Shown here piece after piece: positions 17,628 through 26,864 of a stretch of DNA of 64,000 nt (within the stretch, counting starts at the first letter, position 1; each line of letters begins with the position of its first letter). A program made the translations under genes and the position numbers. This DNA comes from Chitinophagaceae bacterium (GTDB lineage: Bacteria; Bacteroidota; Bacteroidia; Chitinophagales; Chitinophagaceae): the NCBI GenBank assembly GCA_016722465.1, contig JADKJC010000001.1, positions 372,001 to 436,000 on the forward strand, read 5' to 3'. The notes beneath the pieces were generated by a model that was not told the DNA's origin, did no database searches, and saw only the letters and a list, made by a program, of their open reading frames with translations.

Positions 17628-18728
17628 TCACGTTTTAACTGCCTGCTTGATACATTTTGCAAACGCTTTGAAAACAGATTCGATTTTATGATGCTCATTA
17701 TCCCCTTCCACTTTAATATTCAAATTACATTTTGCTGCATCACTGAATGATTTAAAAAAATGAAAGAACATTTCTGTAGGCATCTCTCCTATCTTTTCTC
17801 TTTTGAACTCGGCCTCCCAAACAATCCAGTTTCTTCCTCCGAAATCAAGTGCTACCTGCGCCAGGCATTCATCCATTGGCAATACAAATGCATAACGTTC
17901 TATTCCTCTTTTGTCGCCCAGGGCCTTTACAATGGCTTCCCCCAATGCAATGCCGGTGTCTTCAATGGTATGATGTTCATCAATGTGCAGGTCTCCTTTT
18001 GTTTCAATCACCATGTCAATATTGCCATGCCTTGCAATCTGCTCCAGCATGTGATCAAAAAAACCAAGGCCTGTGTTGATAGTGGCTTTACCAGTTCCAT
18101 CCAGATTGATATCAATGGCAATGGCTGTTTCGTTCGTGTTGCGCTGGTGAGCAACTTTCCTCGGAGGCAATTTCAAATAATTATAAATATCAATCCAATC
18201 AGGAGATTCCACAACAATGGTTTCTTTTCTCAACGCTTCCATGGCACCATTGATCTCAGCTGCACCCAGGGTGGCATCTATATTCAACCAAAAACCTTTG
18301 CAACCTAAATTTTCAGCCAACTGCATATCAGTAATTCTATCTCCAATTACAAATGAATTCGTAATATCATAATCTTTATTGTCCAGGTATTTTGTAAGCA
18401 TCCCTGTGGCTGGCTTACGGGTAGGTGCCTTTTCATATGGAAAAGTCTTGTCAATAAATACTTCGCTGAACTGAATATTCTCATTTACTAAGCTCGTCAT
18501 CACTAAATTATGTACCGGCCAAAAAGTTTCTTCCGGATAAGAAGCAGTACCAAGGCCATCCTGGTTGGTTACCATCACCAGTTCAAAGTCCAGCTCTTCC
18601 GCTATCTTACGCATGTATTTAAACATGTCCGGGTAAAACTCCAGTTTGGAAAAATCATCCAGTTGGTAAGTCGGTGGCGCTTCTTTAATCAATGTGCCGT
18701 CACGGTCAATGAATAATACTTTTTTCAA
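17628..18728 (-). CDS. hisB: Bifunctional histidinol-phosphatase / imidazoleglycerol-phosphate dehydratase
   Basis: The N-terminal half (about 1-165) is a HAD phosphatase of the HisB type: [13 protein letters not shown] with the DxD pair, [22 protein letters not shown]. The C-terminal half (about 170-366) is IGP dehydratase with metal-binding clusters [28 protein letters not shown] and [13 protein letters not shown]. One protein therefore does steps 7 and 9 of the pathway, as in enterobacteria and many Bacteroidota. The start overlaps hisC by 4 nt. Confidence 0.96.
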   Translation of the reverse strand: MKKVLFIDRDGTLIKEAPPTYQLDDFSKLEFYPDMFKYMRKIAEELDFELVMVTNQDGLGTASYPEETFWPVHNLVMTSLVNENIQFSEVFIDKTFPYEKAPTRKPATGMLTKYLDNKDYDITNSFVIGDRITDMQLAENLGCKGFWLNIDATLGAAEINGAMEALRKETIVVESPDWIDIYNYLKLPPRKVAHQRNTNETAIAIDINLDGTGKATINTGLGFFDHMLEQIARHGNIDMVIETKGDLHIDEHHTIEDTGIALGEAIVKALGDKRGIERYAFVLPMDECLAQVALDFGGRNWIVWEAEFKREKIGEMPTEMFFHFFKSFSDAAKCNLNIKVEGDNEHHKIESVFKAFAKCIKQAVKT

Positions 18729-19777
18729 GGCTTATATAATTTTAATAAGTTGATAACTGTTGCATTTTCTTCCGGTGTTCCAATGGTAATGCGTAAGCAA
18801 TTTTCGCAATGCACTTCTTTACTTCTGTTACGAACAATCACTTCATGTGCTGCCAGGTAATCATACAGCATATTTGCATTTGTTACTTTTACCAGGATAA
18901 AGTTAGCATCACTTGGATAAATTTTTCCAACAAAAGACAATTGCTGTAAAGTTGCCGCCAGTAAGTGCTTCTGTTCCACTACCAGCCGGATCCATTCATT
19001 CACTTCTTTTGTATCCTGCAATGCTTCCAGCCCTAACTGCTGCGATGCATCGTTTACGTTGTAAGGGGGCTTTACCTTATTGAACAGGTCAATAATATCC
19101 ATAGAAGCGTAGCACAGTCCCAATCGCAAAGCCGCCAATCCCCATGCTTTTGACAATGTCTGCATTACTATCAAATTTGGATACTCTGTCAGTTCCTGTA
19201 TGAATGTTTTTTGGCTGGAGTAATTGATATATGCCTCATCGATGATAACGAGGCCCGGAAAATTATTTAATAACAGTTCCACGGCTTCCCGGTTCATATT
19301 ATTGCCGGTGGGGTTATTGGGAGAACAGATGAATAGCAGTTTGGTATTTTCATCAACCGCATTTAAAATCCCTTCTACATCCAGTTGAAAACCTGTTGTA
19401 AGGTTTACCTTTTTAATAGCAACGTCATTAATGTTGGCACTTACCTGATACATACCGTAGGTGGGTGGGCAAATGATCACATTGTCTTTACCTGGATTAC
19501 AGAAAACCCGGTAAGCCAGGTCAATTACTTCATCGCTGCCGTTGCCAACAAAAATATTTTCTGCCGGCACGCCCTTAATCCTTGCCAGTTGAAATTTCAA
19601 TTGCCATTGCAAAGGATCCGGATACCGGTTGAAATTTTCCGCCAATGGAGAACCAAATGCGTTTTCATTGGCATCTAAAAATACTGAAGCCTTACCTGTA
19701 AACTCATGACGGGCTGATGAGTAAGGCGTAAGATTTTTGATATTATCTCTTACCAATTTATATAAATCGAATTCCAT
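18725..19777 (-). CDS. hisC: Histidinol-phosphate aminotransferase
   Basis: A class-I PLP aminotransferase of 350 residues. Marks: [56 protein letters not shown], and the PLP-binding Lys in [16 protein letters not shown]. Its place between hisD and hisB fixes the substrate as imidazole-acetol phosphate. It lies 8 nt after hisD. Confidence 0.96.
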   Translation of the reverse strand: MEFDLYKLVRDNIKNLTPYSSARHEFTGKASVFLDANENAFGSPLAENFNRYPDPLQWQLKFQLARIKGVPAENIFVGNGSDEVIDLAYRVFCNPGKDNVIICPPTYGMYQVSANINDVAIKKVNLTTGFQLDVEGILNAVDENTKLLFICSPNNPTGNNMNREAVELLLNNFPGLVIIDEAYINYSSQKTFIQELTEYPNLIVMQTLSKAWGLAALRLGLCYASMDIIDLFNKVKPPYNVNDASQQLGLEALQDTKEVNEWIRLVVEQKHLLAATLQQLSFVGKIYPSDANFILVKVTNANMLYDYLAAHEVIVRNRSKEVHCENCLRITIGTPEENATVINLLKLYKP

Positions 19778-19785
19778 TGTAATGG

Positions 19786-21069
19786 TTATAGATTTTCTAA
19801 TCTTATTGAAACGGCATTTTTATGTGCATCTAATCCTTCCGCAGCCGCCATTTGCTCCACTGCATTACCAATATTTTTTATCCCTTCTTTATTGAGTTGC
19901 TGAAACGTGATCTTCTTTACAAAGCTATCCAGTGAAACACCACTGTATGCTTTTGCATAGCCATTGGTGGGCAATGTATGGTTGGTGCCAGCTGCATAGT
20001 CTCCCACACTTTCCGGCGAATAATGGCCGAGGAAAACGCTGCCGGCGTTCACTACTTTATCAGCGAATGCAACAGCATTGTCTGAAGCAATGATCAGGTG
20101 TTCTGCAGCATATTCATTCAATAACTCAAAGGCATCATCTGCAAGTTGCATTACCACATAATTACTGTTTTTCAATGCTGCTTTCGCCATTTCTTTCCTT
20201 GGCAAGGCTTTTAATTGTTCTTCAACAGCAGCGGTTACTTTTTCAATAACTGAGGTGGTGGATGCAACCAGCAACACCTGGCTGTCTGCACCGTGTTCTG
20301 CCTGGCTTAACAGGTCTGCTGCCACAAAAGAAGGGTTGCAGGATTCATCTGCATATACAGCCACTTCACTTGGGCCGGCCGGGATATCAATCGCAATACC
20401 TTCTTTGTTGATTAATTGCTTGGCGCAGGTTATATACTGGTTACCCGGTCCAAATATTTTGTATGCCTGTGGTACAGATGCGGTACCATAAGCCATGGCA
20501 GCGATTGCCTGCACACCACCAATCTTATAAATATTTTTCAAACCAATTAAATCAGCAACATACAATACCACAGGATTTACTGTTCCATTCCTGCTGCAGG
20601 GTGTGCAAACAATTATTTCTTTACAACCAGCCTGCACAGCGGGTATACCCAGCATCAGCAAAGTTGAAAACAATGGCGCTGTGCCACCAGGAATATACAA
20701 GCCCACTTTTTGAATGGCAACGGATTTCCTCCAGCAAACAACTCCTGGTGCAGTTTCTATTTTCCCTGTTTCTTCTTTTTGTGATTGATGAAATGTTGTG
20801 ATGTTATCCTTTGCTATTTTGATGGCAGCTTTCAACCCTTCGCTTACTGATGCTATTCCTTCTGCAATTTCTGCCTGGCTTACTTTCAATTCAATCAGAT
20901 CAGCTTTATCAAATTGCAATGCATATTTTTTTACTGCAGTATCGCCGTTAAGTTTAACATCTTCCAGTATAGCAGACACGGTTGCTTCCAGCGGCTTACT
21001 GTCAAATGAGGGCCGTTGAATGATTTGAGGCCATTGCTCTTTTGCTGGATTTATAAATAAGTTATTCAT
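19786..21069 (-). CDS. hisD: Histidinol dehydrogenase
   Basis: HisD oxidises histidinol to histidine with two NAD. The 427-residue protein contains YIPGGTAPLFSTLLM, FGPGNQYITCAK, the catalytic and zinc region IPAGPSEVAVYAD, LLSQAEHGADSQ, and the C-terminal His of GTNHTLPT. The 86-nt gap to hisG holds a GC-rich palindrome that does not look like a functional terminator. Confidence 0.97.
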   Translation of the reverse strand: MNNLFINPAKEQWPQIIQRPSFDSKPLEATVSAILEDVKLNGDTAVKKYALQFDKADLIELKVSQAEIAEGIASVSEGLKAAIKIAKDNITTFHQSQKEETGKIETAPGVVCWRKSVAIQKVGLYIPGGTAPLFSTLLMLGIPAVQAGCKEIIVCTPCSRNGTVNPVVLYVADLIGLKNIYKIGGVQAIAAMAYGTASVPQAYKIFGPGNQYITCAKQLINKEGIAIDIPAGPSEVAVYADESCNPSFVAADLLSQAEHGADSQVLLVASTTSVIEKVTAAVEEQLKALPRKEMAKAALKNSNYVVMQLADDAFELLNEYAAEHLIIASDNAVAFADKVVNAGSVFLGHYSPESVGDYAAGTNHTLPTNGYAKAYSGVSLDSFVKKITFQQLNKEGIKNIGNAVEQMAAAEGLDAHKNAVSIRLENL

Positions 21070-21119
21070 TTGCGATTTAAACTTTTGTGATTGCAGCCTT
21101 TTTGTTTACCTCACCCCTA

Positions 21120-21141
21120 CCCCTCTCCTTGAGGAGAGGGG
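21120..21141. repeat. GC-rich palindrome between hisG and hisD
   Basis: A perfect 9-bp inverted repeat CCCCTCTCC / GGAGAGGGG with loop TTGA lies in a CTCACCCCTA context. Similar palindromes occur at 26695-26714 and 26832-26854, so this looks like a dispersed intergenic element. There is no T-run after it in the operon direction, so read-through is expected. It might tune the ratio of hisG to the later genes. Confidence 0.6.
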
Positions 21142-21155
21142 AGCGGACGGATCGT

Positions 21156-22007
21156 TTATACTACCATTTTCTCTATCGGCAATACAATGATGCCTTCTGC
21201 TTCAAACGCTTTCAACTTTTCAATCACTTCCCAAAATTCATTTTCTTTTACTACACTCTGCACACTGCTCCAGCCTTCTTCTGCCAATGGAACAACGGTG
21301 GGGCTTTTCATGCCGGGCAACAACGTAAAGATATTTTTCAACTGGTGATTGGGCGCATTCAACATGATGTACTTATTGTTCTTTGCGGCTTTTACTGCAT
21401 TAATGCGGAATAATAATTTATCAAGAATGTTTTGCTTTTCTTCTGATAAATTATTATTGGCAGTTAGCACAGCTTCAGAATACAAAATTGTTTCCACTTC
21501 TTTCAATCCGTTTGTAAACAAAGTGCTTCCGCTGCTTACCAAATCACAGATGGCATCTGCCAAACCAATACCAGGCGCAATTTCTACTGAACCGCTGATC
21601 TCATGTATCTCCGCATTACTGTTGTTCCTGTTCAGGAAATCCTGCAGGATATTGGAATAGCTGGTGGCAATTTTTAATCCCTGCAGATCAGCAACTGAGC
21701 TATATGATGCAGATTTAGGAACCGCAATACTCAACCGGCATTTACTAAAGCCAAGTCTTTTTATCAGCTTGATATCTTTTTGTTTTTCAAGCAACACATT
21801 TTCTCCTACAATACCTACGTCTGCCACGCCATCAAATACATACTGCGGAATATCATCGTCCCTTAAAAAATAAACTTCCACCGGGAAATTACTGGCCGTA
21901 GTTTTTAATTGTTTGTTGCCATTATTGAGGTCGATGCCGCACTCTTTTAATAATTTTACAGAGTCTTCATATAACCTGCCTGATTTTTGAACTGCAATCT
22001 TTAACAT
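21156..22007 (-). CDS. hisG: ATP phosphoribosyltransferase (long form)
   Basis: HisG commits ATP and PRPP to histidine synthesis. The 283-residue protein is the long, HisZ-independent type. The catalytic region (about 1-210) has QKSGRLYEDS, the RDDDIPQYVFDGVADVGIVGEN block, and the PRPP loop SGSVEIAPGIGLADAICDLVSSGSTL. The C-terminal regulatory domain (about 215-283) ends ILVLPIEKMV-like and normally binds histidine for feedback inhibition. It is the first gene of the operon, 103 nt below the attenuator hairpin. Confidence 0.97.
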   Translation of the reverse strand: MLKIAVQKSGRLYEDSVKLLKECGIDLNNGNKQLKTTASNFPVEVYFLRDDDIPQYVFDGVADVGIVGENVLLEKQKDIKLIKRLGFSKCRLSIAVPKSASYSSVADLQGLKIATSYSNILQDFLNRNNSNAEIHEISGSVEIAPGIGLADAICDLVSSGSTLFTNGLKEVETILYSEAVLTANNNLSEEKQNILDKLLFRINAVKAAKNNKYIMLNAPNHQLKNIFTLLPGMKSPTVVPLAEEGWSSVQSVVKENEFWEVIEKLKAFEAEGIIVLPIEKMVV

Positions 22008-22110
22008 CAGAGAATAATTTTAAAATTCTTATTAAATATTTGCTCACCCTTCGTTCTGTATGGCAAAATACACCCTTCGATCTTCGACTCCGCTCTGTAC
22101 TCTCAGAGAT

Positions 22111-22144
22111 AAAGAAAAAGGGCTCACCGTTTGGTAAGCCCTTT
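22111..22144 (-). terminator. his attenuator terminator
   Basis: On the minus strand a 12-bp stem, AAAGGGCTTACC with GGTGAGCCCTTT (one G-U pair), has an AAAC loop and runs into TTTTTCTTT. It lies between the leader peptide and hisG. Segment CTTACC (22133-22138) can pair either with GGTGAG (22123-22128) to make the terminator or with upstream GGTAAG (22179-22184) to make an antiterminator. Confidence 0.85.
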
Positions 22145-22169
22145 GTTGAAATATGTTAGTACATACATA

Positions 22170-22229
22170 TCAGCACAACTTACCTGTTGGTAAAATATGA
22201 TGATGGTGTATGTGAGCGATTTGTTTCAT
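22170..22229 (-). CDS. hisL: Histidine operon leader peptide
   Basis: A 19-codon ORF reads M-K-Q-I-A-H-I-H-H-H-H-I-L-P-T-G-K-L-C-stop. Five of codons 6-11 are His, the hallmark of a his attenuator. A ribosome starved of His-tRNA would stall at 22197-22214, keep segment 1 (TTACC, 22189-22193) from pairing with segment 2 (GGTAAG, 22179-22184), and let segment 2 pair with segment 3 (CTTACC, 22133-22138). That prevents the terminator. With ample His-tRNA, segments 1:2 and 3:4 form and transcription stops before hisG. The peptide itself probably has no other role. The ORF is too short for routine gene finders. Confidence 0.85.
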   Translation of the reverse strand: MKQIAHIHHHHILPTGKLC

Positions 22230-22237
22230 TTGCTGCA

Positions 22238-22269
22238 CAAAGTAAAGACGGAATGCTTATTTGACCAAA
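22238..22269 (-). promoter_or_regulatory. Putative his operon promoter
   Basis: On the minus strand TTTG (22266-22269) is followed, after 20 nt, by TTACTTTG (22238-22245). This fits the Bacteroidota layout of a -33 TTTG and a -7 TAnnTTTG with one mismatch. Transcription would begin within a few bases of the leader-peptide ATG. The box starts only 9 nt past the stop of the M50 gene. Confidence 0.5.
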
Positions 22270-22277
22270 TTAAATTT

Positions 22278-23332
22278 TCAGCGCTGCCCGTTATTATACA
22301 ACCAAAGCAATACTGGCAAAGCAAATGTAACTAACCACAGCATGGTAAAAACTATCTTGTCCTTTAGGCTCAGATCCTCTTCATAAGCAGGCACCAGTAC
22401 TTTTTCAATATACCTGATGATTTCCTGCTCATCATCCGACTGCACTTCTGTGGAATATTTCCGGCGGAGTGATTTGCGCTGGCTAATGACCACATTTCTT
22501 ATTTGCCAGTACTCATTGTCTGTAAGGTCATCGTAAGAGCAGGCATAATCAATGCCGAGTTCATCCAGCCTGTCACGGATCTTATTGATAAGATGAATAC
22601 CCCGATCCTGTAAAAAACCAGTAAGGCAATGAATAAAAGCGGCCATGAATAATTCAGTTTAACAAACAGGTAAATCAATACCGCAATGGAAACATAGAGA
22701 AAAAACAATTGAAATATCCTGCTGCCAGTGAAGAATAATGTTTGAAAAAACTGCCCGCCATCCAATGGAAAAACAGGCAACAGGTTAAAAACATTGAGCA
22801 ATAAAAAAGGCATTGAAAGCTGTAAATAAATGCGTTCGTGATAGTGCAGGTACAAATAAAAAAGTATACAACCGAGAATAATACCCGGCACGGGGCCTGC
22901 CAGCAAAACAATGAGTTTATTTTTACGTGAAAGATCGGTGGCCTGCCCGGATACGTAAGCGCCCACAAAGGGTACAAAGGTCATGTTGACAGATTTATAC
23001 CCAAAAAATTTCATGGCGGCAAAGTGCCCTGCCTCATGAAAAATAATTACAGCAACCAGCGACACTACAGCAAACCAGCTTTGGAATATCCAGTAGTATA
23101 TTGCAATAAATAAAGCGAGGCTCACCAATGTTCTCAACAAAGATGTTTTCTTTACCTCGTCGTCTCCGGGTTTTGCTGCCGCTCCGGGCAATTCTGTTTC
23201 TTCATTCATGTATTGATGATTTACCAATGCAGGTTTAATCAGTTGCGGAGAATAGAAACGCTGATGAAACGGATGCAGTGGATCGCTACTGATTTTCTTA
23301 TCCGTACCAATCAGCGTCATCCGTGTTTCCAT
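22278..23332 (-). CDS. Site-2 protease family (M50) membrane metallopeptidase, frameshifted
   Basis: The N-terminal two-thirds has the M50 zinc motif HEAGH (IIFHEAGHFAAMKFFGYKSVNMTFVPFVGAYVSG) and the second site NLLPVFPLDGGQFFQ, with about six membrane segments. The frame from 23332 then drifts into a non-family tail. Another frame carries FLQDRGIHLINKIRDRLDELGIDYACSYDDLTDNEYWQIRNVV and a last membrane helix (TMLWLVTFALPVLLWLY), ending at 22278. One extra T in the T6 tract (plus-strand A run 22612-22617) joins them into one protein of about 351 residues. The start overlaps the epimerase end by 16 nt, so they share an operon. The substrate is unknown. Confidence 0.82.
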
Positions 23333-24342
23333 CCTGCTATTTCAATCCCCAAGCCCGGCCTATCTGTATAAATAATTTTGCCAAGATCAAAGCCTACTCC
23401 CTTTGCCACATCTTCATTCAGTAACAAAGGGCCATCCATATCTACCAAATCAAGCAAGGGCGCTAATTGTGCAATGGCTGCTGTGCCAACCGAACTTTCA
23501 TTCATACAGCCCACCATTACTTTCATCTCCAGTTCTCTTGCTCTCCTTATCATCCTTCTTGCAGGAGTAATTCCGCTGCATTTGGTGAGCTTGATATTAA
23601 TGCCATGAAAATGCTGGTGACATTTCTCTACATCGCTTTCTGCTACACAGGCTTCATCGGCAAATAACGGCAAGGATGATTGTTCATACAAAATTTTCAT
23701 GCCCTCCCAATTGTCTTTTGCCAATGGTTGTTCCACCATTTCTACACCCAGCGTTTTCAGTAATGGAATTTTTTGCAGGGCTTGTTCCAATGACCAGCCG
23801 GCATTCGCATCCACTCTTAAAACAGCATCGGTATGTTTACGCAAGGCTTCCACCATTTCAATATCACCCGGCACACCCACTTTTATTTTATAGATGGGCC
23901 ATGGTTTTTCTTTCATCTTCTCTACCATCTTTTCAATGGTATCAATGCCGATTGTATAATCTGTTAATGGAGATTGATCCGTATCGAGATTCCATAATTG
24001 ATGGAGCTGTTTTCTTTTTATTTTCCCGTAGAGGTCCCATCCGGCCATGTCCAATGCACAAACTAAAAATGGATTTTGTGGAAAAAGGTGGTGCAAATAA
24101 TGCCAGTATCTTTCGGGGTCGGAGAAAGCGAATTTTTCAACGAATACTTTTTTTCGTTCCAGGTCTTCCTCCATTTTTTCTACAGGAATATTATAGTAGG
24201 CAATTGCTGGTGCTTCGCCATAGCCTTTGATGCCGAAATGATCCAGCTCTACAATGAATGTGGGCTGGTGAGTTTTGGTTCCTTTGGAAATGGTGAACGG
24301 ATATTTGAAGGGGAGGTTATATATTTTGAAGGAGACTTTCAT
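23317..24342 (-). CDS. Enolase-superfamily dipeptide epimerase (L-Ala-D/L-Glu epimerase-like)
   Basis: The protein shows the muconate-lactonizing subgroup active site in order: the KxK acid/base pair in YKIKVG, metal ligands in VDANAGW, MVEQPL and FADEAC, and the second-face Lys in IKLTKCSG. A specificity loop with CMNESSVGTAA also fits. The best-known activity of close relatives is epimerisation of L-Ala-D-Glu from murein, so a role in peptidoglycan recycling is likely but not proved. An upstream in-frame start at 24378 exists. MKVSFKIYNL at 24342 is preferred because family members start there. Confidence 0.85.
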   Translation of the reverse strand: MKVSFKIYNLPFKYPFTISKGTKTHQPTFIVELDHFGIKGYGEAPAIAYYNIPVEKMEEDLERKKVFVEKFAFSDPERYWHYLHHLFPQNPFLVCALDMAGWDLYGKIKRKQLHQLWNLDTDQSPLTDYTIGIDTIEKMVEKMKEKPWPIYKIKVGVPGDIEMVEALRKHTDAVLRVDANAGWSLEQALQKIPLLKTLGVEMVEQPLAKDNWEGMKILYEQSSLPLFADEACVAESDVEKCHQHFHGINIKLTKCSGITPARRMIRRARELEMKVMVGCMNESSVGTAAIAQLAPLLDLVDMDGPLLLNEDVAKGVGFDLGKIIYTDRPGLGIEIAGWKHG

Positions 24343-24484
24343 TTTTGTGCAGCGGATTTTTTTCACGCCAGTAAGCAAAGATGCGGAGAAGCAGGGAGAA
24401 TATTTGAAGGTTGTTTTTCTAACCCGTGCTGTTTTGTTACAAAGGTTTGCTATCTTTATTTGCCTGTATTTAACTCTTTCTTCT

Positions 24485-26611
24485 ATGAAGAAAATTTTTT
24501 ACTACTTGATCCTATCAATTGCATTGGCAAAACCATGCTATGCACAGGTACTTGCACAAGATTCATTAGCCGTTTATGATTTGTTCTACACAAATAACGG
24601 TGGTATTCCCAGCACCCCTTTATCAGCCTGGCCGGGCATTACCGTAACAGGTAACCGGGTAACAGCCATCTATATGAGCTTTCAATACTCCAACACCATT
24701 CCCTCCTCGATAAGTAACCTTAGTGCATTAAAAAAACTGACAGTAACACCTTGCGCTTCGATGGGGTGCACCTGGGCTGTTTTTAGTTTCCCAGCTTCAT
24801 TTGGCAACCTTGATTCCCTTGAAGAAATAATTGTGAGTGGAGTTTCCTGGAATTATGCAGCTATATCCATGGCGCCGCTTTTTTCAATCACAAGCCTAAA
24901 ATCCATCTCACTTAGCAGTACCTTTTCTCCCTTCGGCTCTGAATTAGGCGGCGATATACCTGCTGAAATAAGTAATCTTGTTAACCTGGAGAAACTTGAT
25001 TTAAGTAATAACGGTTTCAGCTTTATTCCCGGTGCAATATTCAACTGCCCAAAGCTTGAAGTGGTGGATTTTAGGAATAATTTTTCTATGGCAGGCGGTA
25101 TCCCTGGAAGCGTAGGTAACTGTACCACTCTTAAATCTTTAAACCTGTCTGGAAACGAGTTGAACGGCACCATACCAGCCAGCATTGGCAACTGCACAGA
25201 ACTGCGTTTATTGAATGTTTCGGGTGGAAGTCGCCAGGGTAATCCAAATAGTTTAATTGGGGAAATACCGTCAAGCATTACCAACTGCCATAAACTCAGC
25301 ACCTTTTGGGTGAATGGTGAATGGTATGGTGTTAATCCTTTTTTTGATAATATTACTGCTTTTCCTGAACTTGATACACTTGTACTTACTACGGGCATAA
25401 ATCAAACACCAACTGAAATCCCTGGTGCATTCAGCTCTCTCTCTCATTTATCTTATTTAGACCTCAGTCGCTATATCACAGGCTCCATACCTTCCGCATT
25501 GGGTAACTGCCCTGCCTTAAAAACCCTTTCCCTGAGTTCGGTTTATTTTTCCGGAAGCATACCTGAGAGCATTGGTAACATTTCAACCTTAAAGAGCCTT
25601 AGCATATCCGGTTCTAATATCACCGGGGGGATACCTGCAAGCATTGGTAATCTTTCGCAACTACAAACGCTTATTATATCAGGCAATACTATTACAGGAG
25701 GCATACCTGCAAGCATTGGTAATCTTTCACAATTGCAAACGCTTAAACTATCCTGCTCCAGTATTGGTGGAAGTATTCCTGCAAGCATTGATAATCTTTC
25801 ACAGTTACAAACCCTTACTTTGAGTGGCTGTTCACTTTCGGGCCCGGTACCATCAATGAATAACGTGCCGGCTACAGCCAGGGTAGATCTCTCATCCAAT
25901 AAATTTACGTTTGATGGATTAGAATCTCTTAGTCAGCATTTTGGTGTTCGTCTCACTGTTACACCACAGCCGAACATATCTATACGGTATAATAACATCA
26001 GGCTGTCGGTGAATGCCGGGGGCACATTGGCCAACAATACATATAAATGGTACAGGAATGGTGCATTGTTCAGGATCGTTACCGGTGATTCTTTATTGGT
26101 TACTTCAGCAAGTGGTTATTATTACGTAGACGTTACCAATAGTGTTGTACCCGGGCTTACACTTAAGAGTAATTCCTTTTATGTGCCCGTATATTTATGT
26201 CCGCCAGCAGGCAATGCAACACTTACCAGTAATTCTGCCGGCCCATACCAATGGTACATGAATGATGGCAATGGTTTTGTAGCTATTTCTGACAATGCTA
26301 ATTTCAGCGGCACTACTACGCAAATATTGCAACTCATCAATATCCCTTCTTCGTGGACCGGCTACCAGTTCAAATGCTACGATTTGTTCCGCATCGAGTT
26401 TAAATTATCCTGGACAGGCGCTTTTAGTAATGACTGGAACTATTATGGCAACTGGGGAAATTGCGGTTCAGTGCCCGACAGCAATACAGATGTAGTGATA
26501 ACCGCCGGCACTGTTGAATTGAATGCCAATACCACCATCCGGTCACTTACCATTGCTCCCGGGGCAAGCCTCACCGTGAGCCCGGGTGTAACACTTACGG
26601 TGCTGCATTAA
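24485..26611 (+). CDS. Secreted leucine-rich-repeat protein
   Basis: A signal peptide (MKKIFYYLILSIALAKPCYAQ) is followed by a short LRR cap (DLFYTNNGG) and about 17 LRRs of the 24-residue plant-like type (L..L.LS.N...G.IP.SIGN). Two Ig-like or beta-sandwich segments follow (about 495-580 and 585-650). A C-terminal block GAFSNDWNYYGNWGNCGSVP...VTLTVLH resembles the W-rich beta module of the giant surface protein at the left edge. No T9SS tail is obvious after it. The open frame extends upstream to 24275, but the signal peptide fixes the start at 24485. Three LRRs at 25631-25817 are near-identical in DNA with 72-nt spacing. Role: probably surface binding. Confidence 0.85.
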   Translation: MKKIFYYLILSIALAKPCYAQVLAQDSLAVYDLFYTNNGGIPSTPLSAWPGITVTGNRVTAIYMSFQYSNTIPSSISNLSALKKLTVTPCASMGCTWAVFSFPASFGNLDSLEEIIVSGVSWNYAAISMAPLFSITSLKSISLSSTFSPFGSELGGDIPAEISNLVNLEKLDLSNNGFSFIPGAIFNCPKLEVVDFRNNFSMAGGIPGSVGNCTTLKSLNLSGNELNGTIPASIGNCTELRLLNVSGGSRQGNPNSLIGEIPSSITNCHKLSTFWVNGEWYGVNPFFDNITAFPELDTLVLTTGINQTPTEIPGAFSSLSHLSYLDLSRYITGSIPSALGNCPALKTLSLSSVYFSGSIPESIGNISTLKSLSISGSNITGGIPASIGNLSQLQTLIISGNTITGGIPASIGNLSQLQTLKLSCSSIGGSIPASIDNLSQLQTLTLSGCSLSGPVPSMNNVPATARVDLSSNKFTFDGLESLSQHFGVRLTVTPQPNISIRYNNIRLSVNAGGTLANNTYKWYRNGALFRIVTGDSLLVTSASGYYYVDVTNSVVPGLTLKSNSFYVPVYLCPPAGNATLTSNSAGPYQWYMNDGNGFVAISDNANFSGTTTQILQLINIPSSWTGYQFKCYDLFRIEFKLSWTGAFSNDWNYYGNWGNCGSVPDSNTDVVITAGTVELNANTTIRSLTIAPGASLTVSPGVTLTVLH

Positions 26612-26864
26612 AATTCCACAGCACAAGAGTGCGACGCCACCGAAGCTTAATTAATATTTTACAGCTGGTTCAAAAAAAACTCATCCCTCTTATCCCTTCT
26701 CCTTCAGGAGAAGGAACGGCACATTATATCACTAACAAACATTCACTCTTCCACATCAGCGAAAATTCACTAATCAACACGAAAGCCTAAAGCGTAATCA
26801 ATAGAAAAGAGATTAGTATTGCAGGGTTCTAAAGCCCCTCCTTTGGAGGGGCTTGGGGAGGCCT
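26612..26864. repeat. Intergenic region with two GC-rich palindromes
   Basis: CCTTCTCC-TTCA-GGAGAAGG lies at 26695-26714, and AAGCCCCTCC-TTT-GGAGGGGCTT at 26832-26854. The second may serve as the terminator of the GH77 gene on the minus strand, though it lacks a clean T-run. Both resemble the palindrome in the his operon. No gene is visible. Confidence 0.5.
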
